From positions 1 through 32,468 of the forward strand of contig JASEHI010000028.1 of the NCBI GenBank assembly GCA_030018695.1: a stretch of 32,468 nt of DNA. Reading direction: 5' to 3'. A program made the translations under genes and the position numbers. The DNA comes from Anaerolineales bacterium (GTDB lineage: Bacteria; Chloroflexota; Anaerolineae; Anaerolineales; Villigracilaceae). Below the pieces are notes generated by a model. The model saw nothing but the letters and a program-made list of their open reading frames with translations, was not told where the DNA came from and searched no databases. Positions 7,694 through 15,848 of the stretch are shown one piece after another (position 1 is the first letter of the stretch; each line of letters starts with the position of its first letter).

Positions 7694-10600
7694 CTAAAAC
7701 CTGCTCAATACTTGCACGATTTTGCGGGCTTCCTGAGTCAGTTGCATCATACGCGCCTTGAGAGATTTACGTGAATCACCCGCAATCTGCTGGAAGTAAG
7801 GATCCGATTCGACTGGTGATAAGCCTGGCTCATAAGCTTTTTGGAGCAAAGCTGCCCAAGGAGCACGGTGACGCTGTAATCCCAGCACCGCTTTCTCGCT
7901 AAATGATGCCGGATAAGATTCTGTTTCGAACATGTCTGGCTTCATTCCCAAAGCGATCTCCACCATCGCCGCTTTCAATAACAACGATTGCGCCTTTGCA
8001 CGCTCGGTCATATACCGGGCAGTATGGCGATGGGCAATCACTTTTTCCTGGCTTTCTCGAACGTGTTTGACCTGTGCGTCGAACATTTCCCTCACTTCAC
8101 CAGGAATATCCGGCGAAGGAGAACTTACAGCGTTTTCTGTCTTGGTCAACCAGCTCATGAGTGCAGGCAAGGTTGTGATTTCCTTCCCGCCGGCCTGTGG
8201 CCGCGAGTACCAGCCACGTAATCCGATATCGTCATGTGCTTCAAAGCGTATGAGGCCGAACATTTCCTCAGGCTTCGGCGCTTCCACACTGTCAAGGAGC
8301 TTTTCAAACAATGAACTCCCATAGGTTAACAATCGTACCGTATCCGGATGGGTGTCGAAACATTCGGGCGAGAAGGTGACCGGCAGGCGTTCATGCTCCC
8401 AGTTCAGCAGATAGGCCTGGTTGATTTCAGGATGGCGTTCAAACAAGGCGCCAAGAGCATTCGAGTGAATAAGGGTATCTTCGATGTTCGCCAGGCTGAC
8501 CGGCGAAGCAGGCCCCGATTGAAGGTCTTCCTTCAAGATATATTCATCCAGATCCAGGCTCTCGAATTCGCGACTCTGCAGGCGGTCCCGCAAGGTTTGG
8601 ATTTCCTGTTCAAAAGCAATTTCCCGCTCAGAGGCAGGCAACATCGCCAAGCGCCGGGTCGCTTCACCGACTTCGGCCAGGATGGGCTGTAAATCTCCGA
8701 CAACGACTTCAAACCATTTAATGCGATCACTCAATCGTTGGTAAATCTGGTCTTCAATTGTCCCCTCGTAGAAATAATTGGTTACCCAGACTTCCCGATG
8801 CTCCTGCCCGATGCGGTCAATACGGCCAATTCGCTGCTCCACTCGCATCGGATTCCAGGGCATATCGTAGTTGATCAGCACGCCGCAGGTTTGCAGGTTC
8901 AAACCTTCGCTGGCTGAGTCGGTACACACCAGGACGCGGACCTTGCCGGCCCGAAAATCATTCTTGACTGCCTCCTTTGCCGTTTCAACCCAGGCAATCC
9001 CGTTCCAGACCTCGCCACCGCGGCCAGAATAGCAGGCCACGTCGCCCCCATATACTTCACACAACTGGCCACGGATGTAGTCCATCGTATCCGTGTACTG
9101 GGTAAAGACCAGCACCGTCCCTCGCTGACGGAAGACTTTATCAATTTCAGCCTTCAAGGCCTCCATTTTGGAATCGTTGTTACTGAGCATCTTGAGTTTT
9201 TGAATGAAATCGGTCAAGTAGTCCAATTCTGCCTGGAAGAACGAACGGTCCAGACCGCCCAACGTGTCGCCAATATCCAGATCAAGTTCTTCCTGCTCGG
9301 TATCATCGTCCTGGAAAACAGCATCTTCGCCAAGCTGGCCACGCAGATAAGCGAGCCTGCGTTTCAAACTTTCGCATACTGCATAGAAACTGCTGGTCAG
9401 GCGTCGGCGGTAAACGGTCATGATGAAACCCAGACCGCGGCGCTCGTTCTCGTATTTGTGGTAGAAGTGGCTGATGTACTCGTCAATCCGGTCGTAGAGC
9501 GCTTCTTCATCCGGCCGCATGGGGACGCGCTCGATGCGCGGCTTACGGACCGGAACCGTCGCTTTCATAATCCCGCGTCGTTCGTACTCTCGCAATAAAG
9601 CGCGCGTATTGCGGAAGCCGTAACGCGCCAGCGGAGTGTGTCGCCGGGCCATTACTACGATGAACTGCTGGGCCTTTTCCCCAAATTGCCGAATGATGGC
9701 AGCGCGTTGACCGGAGCGGCGCGGCAAGTCCTCGAGTCCCTCCCAGGCTACAGGTCCGAGTTTGGAGCCGGCTTCGGCCTTGAAATGCGCATCCAACTCG
9801 CCGCCAGCGTTCAGATAATCGCGCAGCATGTCGAACACGAATTCCCATTCCACCTGGTCGAAGGGACGGCGCAACTGTGAGAAGAATTCCAGGAAGGCAT
9901 CTTCGTCCGCGCCCCAGCGGCCGCCCATCCCCAGCACGGAGAGCAAATCCCAGACTTCCACGGGATGTACCTGCATGGGTGTGGCTGTCATCAGCAGAAG
10001 GCTGGCAACCTTATCTTGGGCGTTCAAATCGTTGAGCAAACTTAGCAGTTGGTTGGGGCGATAGATGTGCTCACGGAAATCCTTGCGCCGGGCGTGATGG
10101 GCTTCGTCCACCACCAGCAAATCCCAGTTCCGGGCAGAGAGCATCTGCTTGCGGCGGTCTGAGCGTTTTGCCAGTTGACTGCCGGCCAGCAGCACATCGA
10201 AGGCATCCCATGGATTACCGGGCGGAGCAGGTAATTCCTGGTCATCAACCGTCAGGTATTTGCCGGCATCGTAGCGCGGCACTTCCAGGGAAAACTTTTC
10301 GTAGAGTTCTTCCTGCCATTGCTTGAGTACGGACTTGGGCGTCAGGATCAGGCAGCGTTTGACCCGTCCGGAAATCAGCAATTGACGGATGACTAGACCG
10401 GCTTCGATCGTTTTGCCCAGCCCAACTTCGTCGCACAGCAAGGCGCGGTCGGGGAAGCGCTGGAGGATGGTATTGGCGACGCGGGTTTGGTGCGGCCAGG
10501 GAGTGATGGCGGATGTGTGGGCTCCCAACTCAATGGCCCCGGGCAGGTAAGGCGCATCGCGCAGGAATTGGAAAAGGATGCGTTCCTGTGGAGTGGCTTT

Positions 10601-11362
10601 GCCCTCGAGCGGTTTAGGCTGCTCGGCGATCTCCCGGGGTTCGCGCTCCAATGGATCGCGGATAGGCGCCCGCGCCGGGCGGTATTGAAGCAGGCGGTTA
10701 TGAACAGCCTCGGGAATATCGAGCGCAATCCAGTCTTTTTCCTGCCCGTTCCAGAGACGTTCGAAATTGATGGTCAATTGATCGAGATAGGGTTTTGTTT
10801 CGTTCCAGGAGAAGTAAACCGAGAAGTTTTCGTAATTCCTGCGCCAGCCCGTCTCGGACTCGTTGACGCTGCCAATAAACCCGACCTGATCTCCCTGCGC
10901 ATCGGTCAGGATGCCCGTTTTGGAGTGATAGTAGTCCTGCGACTGCGGCGCCGGGATGGGCAGGCCGCGTTCATCGCGTGGCAGGACGACTTTGATCTCG
11001 AGAGTTCCTTCGGCAACCATCCAAGCCAGCACTTCCAATCTCTGGCGGAGCAAAGCCTCCTGCGGATCACTGAAACGATTCAGCAGGCGCTCAGTCAGCC
11101 TGGTTTTCAAATCGTAGCCTTGTTGAATCGCTTCGACATCTTCTTCGCTTAAATCTGCGCCGACCAGCAGGCGCATGCGCCCGCCGTTCTGGATGAGCCG
11201 CGCCACCCCCGTCGCGGCAACTGCCAGCGCAGAGGAACTGAAATAGCCCGCCGAGCGGTCATAGCGCACGCTGGATGACAGTGCCGGGATGTAGAAGTTG
11301 TTCAGCGGGTCATCGGCAGGGCTGTAGAAGATGCGGAAGGATTGATTTCGCAGGTCTGTCAT
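7694..11362 (-). CDS. PLD-domain plus SNF2/RapA-like helicase of the defence operon
   Basis: The 1222-residue protein has two parts. Residues 1-220 form a phospholipase-D-like domain with the HxK signature in YYHSKTG (about 146) and the GSVNES motif (about 164); a single HxK half is visible. Residues from about 290 to 870 are a superfamily 2 helicase of the SNF2/RapA kind, with DEVGLGKTIEAG (about 315), the DEAH box in VVDEAHHARR (about 420), LMTATPMQ (about 460), VLVFTQYTD (about 750), and the motif VI stretch RIGRIDRIGQ (about 844). The C-terminal 350 residues are helical with no name. The start is fixed by an ATGA overlap with the 83-residue gene. It is expected to translocate on duplex DNA and, through the PLD half, may cut or bind it. 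It is the last gene of the operon, next to the methyltransferase, as in known methylase/helicase defence sets. Confidence 0.92.
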   Translation of the reverse strand: MTDLRNQSFRIFYSPADDPLNNFYIPALSSSVRYDRSAGYFSSSALAVAATGVARLIQNGGRMRLLVGADLSEEDVEAIQQGYDLKTRLTERLLNRFSDPQEALLRQRLEVLAWMVAEGTLEIKVVLPRDERGLPIPAPQSQDYYHSKTGILTDAQGDQVGFIGSVNESETGWRRNYENFSVYFSWNETKPYLDQLTINFERLWNGQEKDWIALDIPEAVHNRLLQYRPARAPIRDPLEREPREIAEQPKPLEGKATPQERILFQFLRDAPYLPGAIELGAHTSAITPWPHQTRVANTILQRFPDRALLCDEVGLGKTIEAGLVIRQLLISGRVKRCLILTPKSVLKQWQEELYEKFSLEVPRYDAGKYLTVDDQELPAPPGNPWDAFDVLLAGSQLAKRSDRRKQMLSARNWDLLVVDEAHHARRKDFREHIYRPNQLLSLLNDLNAQDKVASLLLMTATPMQVHPVEVWDLLSVLGMGGRWGADEDAFLEFFSQLRRPFDQVEWEFVFDMLRDYLNAGGELDAHFKAEAGSKLGPVAWEGLEDLPRRSGQRAAIIRQFGEKAQQFIVVMARRHTPLARYGFRNTRALLREYERRGIMKATVPVRKPRIERVPMRPDEEALYDRIDEYISHFYHKYENERRGLGFIMTVYRRRLTSSFYAVCESLKRRLAYLRGQLGEDAVFQDDDTEQEELDLDIGDTLGGLDRSFFQAELDYLTDFIQKLKMLSNNDSKMEALKAEIDKVFRQRGTVLVFTQYTDTMDYIRGQLCEVYGGDVACYSGRGGEVWNGIAWVETAKEAVKNDFRAGKVRVLVCTDSASEGLNLQTCGVLINYDMPWNPMRVEQRIGRIDRIGQEHREVWVTNYFYEGTIEDQIYQRLSDRIKWFEVVVGDLQPILAEVGEATRRLAMLPASEREIAFEQEIQTLRDRLQSREFESLDLDEYILKEDLQSGPASPVSLANIEDTLIHSNALGALFERHPEINQAYLLNWEHERLPVTFSPECFDTHPDTVRLLTYGSSLFEKLLDSVEAPKPEEMFGLIRFEAHDDIGLRGWYSRPQAGGKEITTLPALMSWLTKTENAVSSPSPDIPGEVREMFDAQVKHVRESQEKVIAHRHTARYMTERAKAQSLLLKAAMVEIALGMKPDMFETESYPASFSEKAVLGLQRHRAPWAALLQKAYEPGLSPVESDPYFQQIAGDSRKSLKARMMQLTQEARKIVQVLSRF

Positions 11363-11610
11363 GTGACTGCAAAAACCCATTCAACGGTACTACTTTGTTT
11401 CGGACCTTTTCTGGAAACCAGCGTGACGCGCGCCAGTTCCAAGAAATTGTCTGCATCCAGAGCAGAGCAAATCGCGGGGAAACGGTGCTGCAATCCCAAT
11501 GCCGTATGCACATCGTTTGCCCGGACGCGCACAGTGGATTCTCCACGCTTGCGAGCCAGCTCGATGTAGTTTTTCAACACGTGTTGACGAATCTGGTCAG
11601 CGAGAATCAT
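11359..11610 (-). CDS. Small conserved protein between methyltransferase and helicase
   Basis: The 83-residue protein is framed by ATGA overlaps on both sides, with the methyltransferase stop at 11607 and with the helicase start at 11362, so its translation is tightly coupled to both. It has a basic, helical N-terminal half (IRQHVLKNYIELARKRGEST), a VRANDVHTALGL helix-turn segment, and a short beta-rich end. The pattern suggests a small winged-helix or DNA-binding adaptor; I recall similar small proteins beside DUF1156 methyltransferases in other genomes but cannot name the family. It may be a specificity or assembly subunit. The gene is certain, the function is not. Confidence 0.8.
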   Translation of the reverse strand: MILADQIRQHVLKNYIELARKRGESTVRVRANDVHTALGLQHRFPAICSALDADNFLELARVTLVSRKGPKQSSTVEWVFAVT

Positions 11611-14600
11611 TCTTCCTCACTTTCATCTTCAGCAACTTCAGGCGCCTGCTCGAACAGCCCCAACTGCTTCTCGACCGGCAGCTCCGGCTCTTCCTCGGTC
11701 GGGACAGTCATCTCGGGGTAGAAGGCCAGGCGCATGTTATCGAGCACTTCCGCTTCCGGGCGGACGAATTTGCCCTTGATCCTGGCACGCGGGATGGCAT
11801 TGATCAGCGATTGGACCAGGGCCTTGAAGGTGGTGTCGTTCTTGAGATTGTTCCTGCGCAGGAAAACGTCGCAGGCGCCGGCGCCGTCTTCGGCGTAGAG
11901 CAGCATGGCGGTGTGGGCGGCGTCAATCCAGTGTTCGAAGAGCAGGACATCCTCATCCACCATGCCTTTTTTGCGGCGCTTGAGGGGTTCCTGCAAAACG
12001 ACGCTGCTACTCTTTTTGACGGCCAGCCGTTTGGAGGCCATGATTGTCTTGTCCATGTCCACGCCCAGGGCAATGGCGAGCTTGCGGGCTTCATCGTAGG
12101 GGAATTCAACCGCGGCGAAGGCGTCCCAGGCCATCAGGGTCCAGTCGGTGACCGGGTCAAAGCGCACGTCCCGCCCGGCCAGCAGGCCTTCCTTGCGCAA
12201 GCGGATGACTTCTTCACGCGCCAGGTCGAGGGCGGTTTCGGGGCGCAGCGGACGCGGCTGTCCGGTTTTGGGATCGATCTCGCTGGTGAGGACGGGCCAG
12301 CGCTCGGAGATGATGCTCAGGGCGGGCCCGAAGGTGCTGATGTACAGGTCAACGCCGTGCATGCCCTGCGCGGCGAACTCGGCGGCCTTCTGCCGGGCGG
12401 TGGTGCGGACGGTTTCCTTGATATCGTCCCACCAAACCCCAGTGTTCAGTGACCAGTTATCAGTGCCACTGGATACTGATGACTGATTACTGAACACTTC
12501 TCGCTTTCTGCACACCAACAGGATCGTCGAGGCCGCCGCATTTTTCTTGGCCTGGTGCAAACTGTGCTCGGACTCGGTGTGGACCGGCCAGGAGGCTTTG
12601 ATGGCGAAACCCGCGCCGATGAGCGCCGAGGCGAGGGTATCCCAGGCTTCGACCTTCTTGTGCGTGAACATGACCGTCAGCGAACCTTCGGGACGCAAAA
12701 CGCGGTACATCTCGCGGAAGGCAGCCGCCATTTTGTTTTCGTAGTCCTGCTCGGCCAGTTCCCTGGCCTTCCCTGCCCCCCCTCTCCCTTTGGGAGAGGC
12801 GCCGCCCTGAGCCTGTCGAAGGGGGCCGGGGGTGAGGGCCGCAAAGCGAGCCGGGTTGGCGACGGCTTCATCGTCCTTGTTGGTCAACTCGTCGCGGAAA
12901 AATTCGGGATAGAGATGCCCGACACTTCGCTTGAGCCAAACGTAAAAGAAGTCAGATAGTTCGGCGTACTGGACGTTGTCGTAATAGGGCGGGTCCACCG
13001 TGATGTTGTCAATGCTGGCATCCGCCAAGTGGGGCAGACTGGCAGCGGAGCCTTGAACGATGTTTACTGGTATCTGTGATGCTTTACCAATATAAAACGA
13101 TTGCGACGGGGCGGCTAATTCAACTAGACCATTGTAGGCATCTTCTGTTTGGTTAATCGTCCACTGTAGCAAATTGGCAGATGCATCAAATTCTGCATGA
13201 CTCCAGACAAACGCGAAATCATGGCGGTCAAAAACGCTGCGAATCCCACGTCCCGGATCAAAGCGACAACTGCGATTGTTGTAAATCGTGGACTTATCTA
13301 AAGCAATCGCCAGATAGGTTTCAATTGCATTGGCTCTTTCGTCAACCAACACCTTTCGCATTTCGGCAGAAATTTCTTTGCGAGTTTCTGCAAAAACACC
13401 GATTGCCAACAACTGGCGTGGAGAAAACATATCTTCCCATGCGTGCGCGCCATACCGCATTGGTTCGGTGGTTTTGTTGCCGACAGGAATGAGTTCGTTG
13501 GGAATAATATCTTTCGCAATCCATTCCGGGCGCTTGCGCTGGAGTTCGGCTTCAACGCGGGCGATGGCCTGCCAATCTTCCTCGGTGGGGACACGGAAAT
13601 CGAAACCGCCGCGTTTTTTGACCGCTACCGCGTAGAGCATTTGTCCCATGCGTCCGGCCTGGGCTTCGGCTTTGATGTAGTCGCCGTCAATTGTTTCGCC
13701 TGTCCAGGGGGAGCGACCCACACCACGCGCTATCGTGCCTTCATCGGGCTTGGCGGCTTTAGCCTGCGCGCCGGTGACAATTTCAAAACGCGGCGCGTCC
13801 ATCTCCGGCTCACAAATCATGCGCACAGCAACCAGTTTATCGCCAGTGGCGAGCCACCAGTTGGGGCTGAGCGGTACAAGTTTGCCAGTGGTGGGACAGG
13901 CTACCGTGCGCGCCCACAGGTAGGCAAAGACACTTTCGCCGGGTTGTTTGGGGAAATACGGGTCAAGTTTGGCTTTGACGCGCCTGGCCCACTCGTTGCC
14001 CCATTTGCGAATATCTTCTGCCAGTAAGGGGCCGAAACGGGCTGGGTAATCAAGAGTGGCCTTGAGAATAATCGCCGCCACCGGGTTCAGGTCGTTGGCG
14101 TAGGTAGTGAAACCATAGCGCAAGGCTTCAAAGGGAATCGAGCCGCCGCCTGCGAATGGGTCGAGCACGCTCAGGTCGCGCTTGCCCCAGGTCCATTCGA
14201 GCAGGTCACCCATCGTCTGCAAGTCTTCGGAAGAGGGGTTGACCGTAAAAGCGCGTGGCGCGCCACCGTAAGGACCGCCTTTGATGGTAATATCTTTCTC
14301 ACTCGCCCAAGCAATAAGTTTACGCGCCTTGACCGGGTCACCGCGAATGCCAAAGAACTGCGAAAGCCAATTGTGATAGGTTTCAACGTTGGTAAACTTC
14401 ACTTGTAAATGGGCTGGAAAATCATTTGACCATTCCGGCAACAATCCACCTAAAATAGCGGCACGGCTGAGTACAAGCGGCCGGCGCGCCCACCAGACAT
14501 GCAAACGGTTCAGTGCGGGGAAGGGTGTACCGTATCCGCGCTCGCGCTGGCTTTCCGCGCCGATGGCTTCGATGGGCAGCCAGGATTCGATCAGGAGGGG

Positions 14601-14612
14601 ATGCTGGGGCAT
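11607..14612 (-). CDS. DUF1156 (COG1743) adenine-specific DNA methyltransferase
   Basis: This 1001-residue protein begins with the DUF1156 signature (LIESWLPIEAIGAESQRERG, then LHVWWARRPLVLSRAA). The SAM-binding motif I is LDPFAGGGSIPFEAL near residue 150 and the catalytic motif IV is DPPYYDNVQY near residue 538, with the long spacing typical of this group. The ATG at 14612 matches where relatives begin; a GTG at 14642 is also open and would add ten residues containing a nine-base A run. It should methylate adenine in host DNA so that the partner ATPase and helicase spare it. Two short blocks (about residues 597-625 and 706-724) are unusual: they are translated copies of intergenic repeats. 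The frame is maintained through both. It is coupled by overlap to the downstream 83-residue gene. Confidence 0.93.
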   Translation of the reverse strand: MPQHPLLIESWLPIEAIGAESQRERGYGTPFPALNRLHVWWARRPLVLSRAAILGGLLPEWSNDFPAHLQVKFTNVETYHNWLSQFFGIRGDPVKARKLIAWASEKDITIKGGPYGGAPRAFTVNPSSEDLQTMGDLLEWTWGKRDLSVLDPFAGGGSIPFEALRYGFTTYANDLNPVAAIILKATLDYPARFGPLLAEDIRKWGNEWARRVKAKLDPYFPKQPGESVFAYLWARTVACPTTGKLVPLSPNWWLATGDKLVAVRMICEPEMDAPRFEIVTGAQAKAAKPDEGTIARGVGRSPWTGETIDGDYIKAEAQAGRMGQMLYAVAVKKRGGFDFRVPTEEDWQAIARVEAELQRKRPEWIAKDIIPNELIPVGNKTTEPMRYGAHAWEDMFSPRQLLAIGVFAETRKEISAEMRKVLVDERANAIETYLAIALDKSTIYNNRSCRFDPGRGIRSVFDRHDFAFVWSHAEFDASANLLQWTINQTEDAYNGLVELAAPSQSFYIGKASQIPVNIVQGSAASLPHLADASIDNITVDPPYYDNVQYAELSDFFYVWLKRSVGHLYPEFFRDELTNKDDEAVANPARFAALTPGPLRQAQGGASPKGRGGAGKARELAEQDYENKMAAAFREMYRVLRPEGSLTVMFTHKKVEAWDTLASALIGAGFAIKASWPVHTESEHSLHQAKKNAAASTILLVCRKREVFSNQSSVSSGTDNWSLNTGVWWDDIKETVRTTARQKAAEFAAQGMHGVDLYISTFGPALSIISERWPVLTSEIDPKTGQPRPLRPETALDLAREEVIRLRKEGLLAGRDVRFDPVTDWTLMAWDAFAAVEFPYDEARKLAIALGVDMDKTIMASKRLAVKKSSSVVLQEPLKRRKKGMVDEDVLLFEHWIDAAHTAMLLYAEDGAGACDVFLRRNNLKNDTTFKALVQSLINAIPRARIKGKFVRPEAEVLDNMRLAFYPEMTVPTEEEPELPVEKQLGLFEQAPEVAEDESEEE
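12442..12497. repeat. In-frame palindromic repeat inside the methyltransferase gene (GTGTTCAGT type)
   Basis: Outer arms GTGTTCAGT (12442-12450) and ACTGAACAC (12489-12497) enclose several copies of CAGT/ACTG words. The block is translated as a Ser/Asn-rich insert (VFSNQSSVSSGTDNWSLNTG) that looks unlike the rest of the enzyme. Confidence 0.7.
12780..12823. repeat. In-frame repeat block inside the methyltransferase gene (CCCTCTCCC hairpin plus CCCTGAG copy 3)
   Basis: A CCTCTCCC-TTT-GGGAGAGG hairpin (about 12781-12799) is followed by CCCTGAGCCTGTCGAAGGG (12805-12823). The second unit belongs to the same family as the intergenic copies at 6095 and 6794. The translation is a Gly/Gln/Lys-rich insert around GPLRQAQGGASPKGRGGAGK. 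Confidence 0.8.
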
Positions 14613-14683
14613 AAGCGGACTTTTTTTTTGAAATAAATCCACCCCGGCGAATAGGATGTTTTCAGATATGGGGCGGAATGAGG

Positions 14684-15148
14684 TTACGGTAAAGCGCCAA
14701 AATAAAATTTCGGCTCGTCAGGGTCAGGGTCAAGGGCAAACCGAATCCGATCCAGACATTTTTCGATGCCCAAGAAAGTGGGTAGATTCCCCCATTTTTC
14801 TTCCTCGTCTGCGTCGGGTACGAAAGCTGTCGACTGAAAAGTTGTACTGGTACCTTCTGTAGCAGATAATTTGACATCTACGCGATGAAGATTGCCATAG
14901 TATTTATCCCCTCGGATTGTGATGTTAGTTCTTTCCAATGAAGAATTGGGGTCAAAACCCAGGCGGTCAGCAACCGCAGGCGCGACAATCAGATAAGGTC
15001 CACCCGTATCTAGCACCGCTAGAGCAGGGATATCATCCACTGTGATGCGAAGAATAATGCGCTGATTGATCTCACCAGGGGTAATCGGGTGATACTCGTA
15101 ATCCATCACCCCCGTAGCAAAAGGTTCTCCGTTTCGCAGAAACAGCAT
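14684..15148 (-). CDS. Retropepsin-like aspartic protease
   Basis: The 154-residue protein has the key features of a single-domain retropepsin. There is a catalytic triad motif in ALAVLDTGGPYLIV (about residues 48-61) after an N-terminal beta strand, a central part long enough to supply the flap, and a late hydrophobic-Gly stretch FLGIEKCLDRIRFALD that resembles the second psi-loop. Such enzymes work as homodimers with one Asp from each chain. No signal peptide is visible, so it should be cytoplasmic. It overlaps the upstream DUF5678-type gene by one base (TGATG) and lies 41-71 bases before the methyltransferase. It could be a processing or effector protease of the defence operon; substrates are unknown. 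The family call is strong by motif, the role is inference. Confidence 0.75.
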   Translation of the reverse strand: MLFLRNGEPFATGVMDYEYHPITPGEINQRIILRITVDDIPALAVLDTGGPYLIVAPAVADRLGFDPNSSLERTNITIRGDKYYGNLHRVDVKLSATEGTSTTFQSTAFVPDADEEEKWGNLPTFLGIEKCLDRIRFALDPDPDEPKFYFGALP

Positions 15149-15846
15149 CAGTACACCGGGGTAATCAAAATACTCTTATCTTTAGGGTTTTCAAGTTGCG
15201 CCAACAGGCCTTTTCTAGAGGGGGCAGCCACCACCAGAGTACCGCCGTGCAGCGCGACCCATTGACCATAATATTCTTCCCTGTGCGCTTTCAACCAGCG
15301 CATGTCCGCCGCAGCATTGAGATCAGGTGGAAGGTGAGCATCCACAATCCTGGAAGGCGCTAAAACGCGAGCATTTTTTTGCATTTCGTCGTTATCTGTA
15401 AAGCGACGCCCACCCTCAGCCGCCAGTTTGCGCGCCTGGAAGTGTACGCCGACGTTCAGGGCAAGTCGCACAGCCTTTATAAAATCCTCGACGGAACGAT
15501 AATCCCAATCGATTGCGTTGACAACCTCTGTAAACGCCATTTCGTCGCCCATGGACGAAGCTGCCTCTAAAAGGGACATTTCATAATCTTGATTGACCGT
15601 TGACGTTCGCTCGCGGGTGGTGAAAAGAAATCCGGGGCTGAAATCCGCCATGCTTCGGTTAATCAGTAGCTCAATTGCCGAACCAGCCTCACTCGAAATC
15701 GGGTCAGGATATCCTTCCACGCCGGTCGGTTTTGAGAAATAAGATCGGGGCGTGGCAAAAGCTGATGAAGTTCCGGTTAGGTTAAGAACCGGGAGAAGCC
15801 TGGTGTAAACGAAGTGTGGTTCTGGATAAGCGTAGGCGACGCTCAT
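15148..15846 (-). CDS. Protein with C-terminal DUF5678-like domain
   Basis: The 232-residue protein has an unrecognised N-terminal two thirds, acidic and helical, with a VEDFIKAVRLALNVGVHFQARKL stretch. Near residue 185 comes a short domain, WLKAHREEYYGQWVALHGG and TLVVAAPSRKGLLAQL, of the DUF5678 type (a small antiparallel sheet found singly or fused). DUF5678 genes are often seen beside aspartyl-protease genes, as here, where the stop and next start share one base. The ATG at 15846 has a GGAG site and lies two bases past the upstream stop. It probably acts with the protease, for example as substrate, inhibitor or targeting subunit. That is inference from adjacency. Confidence 0.7.
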   Translation of the reverse strand: MSVAYAYPEPHFVYTRLLPVLNLTGTSSAFATPRSYFSKPTGVEGYPDPISSEAGSAIELLINRSMADFSPGFLFTTRERTSTVNQDYEMSLLEAASSMGDEMAFTEVVNAIDWDYRSVEDFIKAVRLALNVGVHFQARKLAAEGGRRFTDNDEMQKNARVLAPSRIVDAHLPPDLNAAADMRWLKAHREEYYGQWVALHGGTLVVAAPSRKGLLAQLENPKDKSILITPVY

Positions 15847-15848
15847 GA

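Noticed and set aside
9543-9848. Alternative minus-strand frame within the helicase gene
   Set aside because: It overlaps the middle of a helicase whose motifs on both sides are in a single continuous frame.
11499-12452. Long plus-strand open frame antisense to the methyltransferase
   Set aside because: It mirrors the codon pattern of the real gene, has no ribosome site and no family resemblance.
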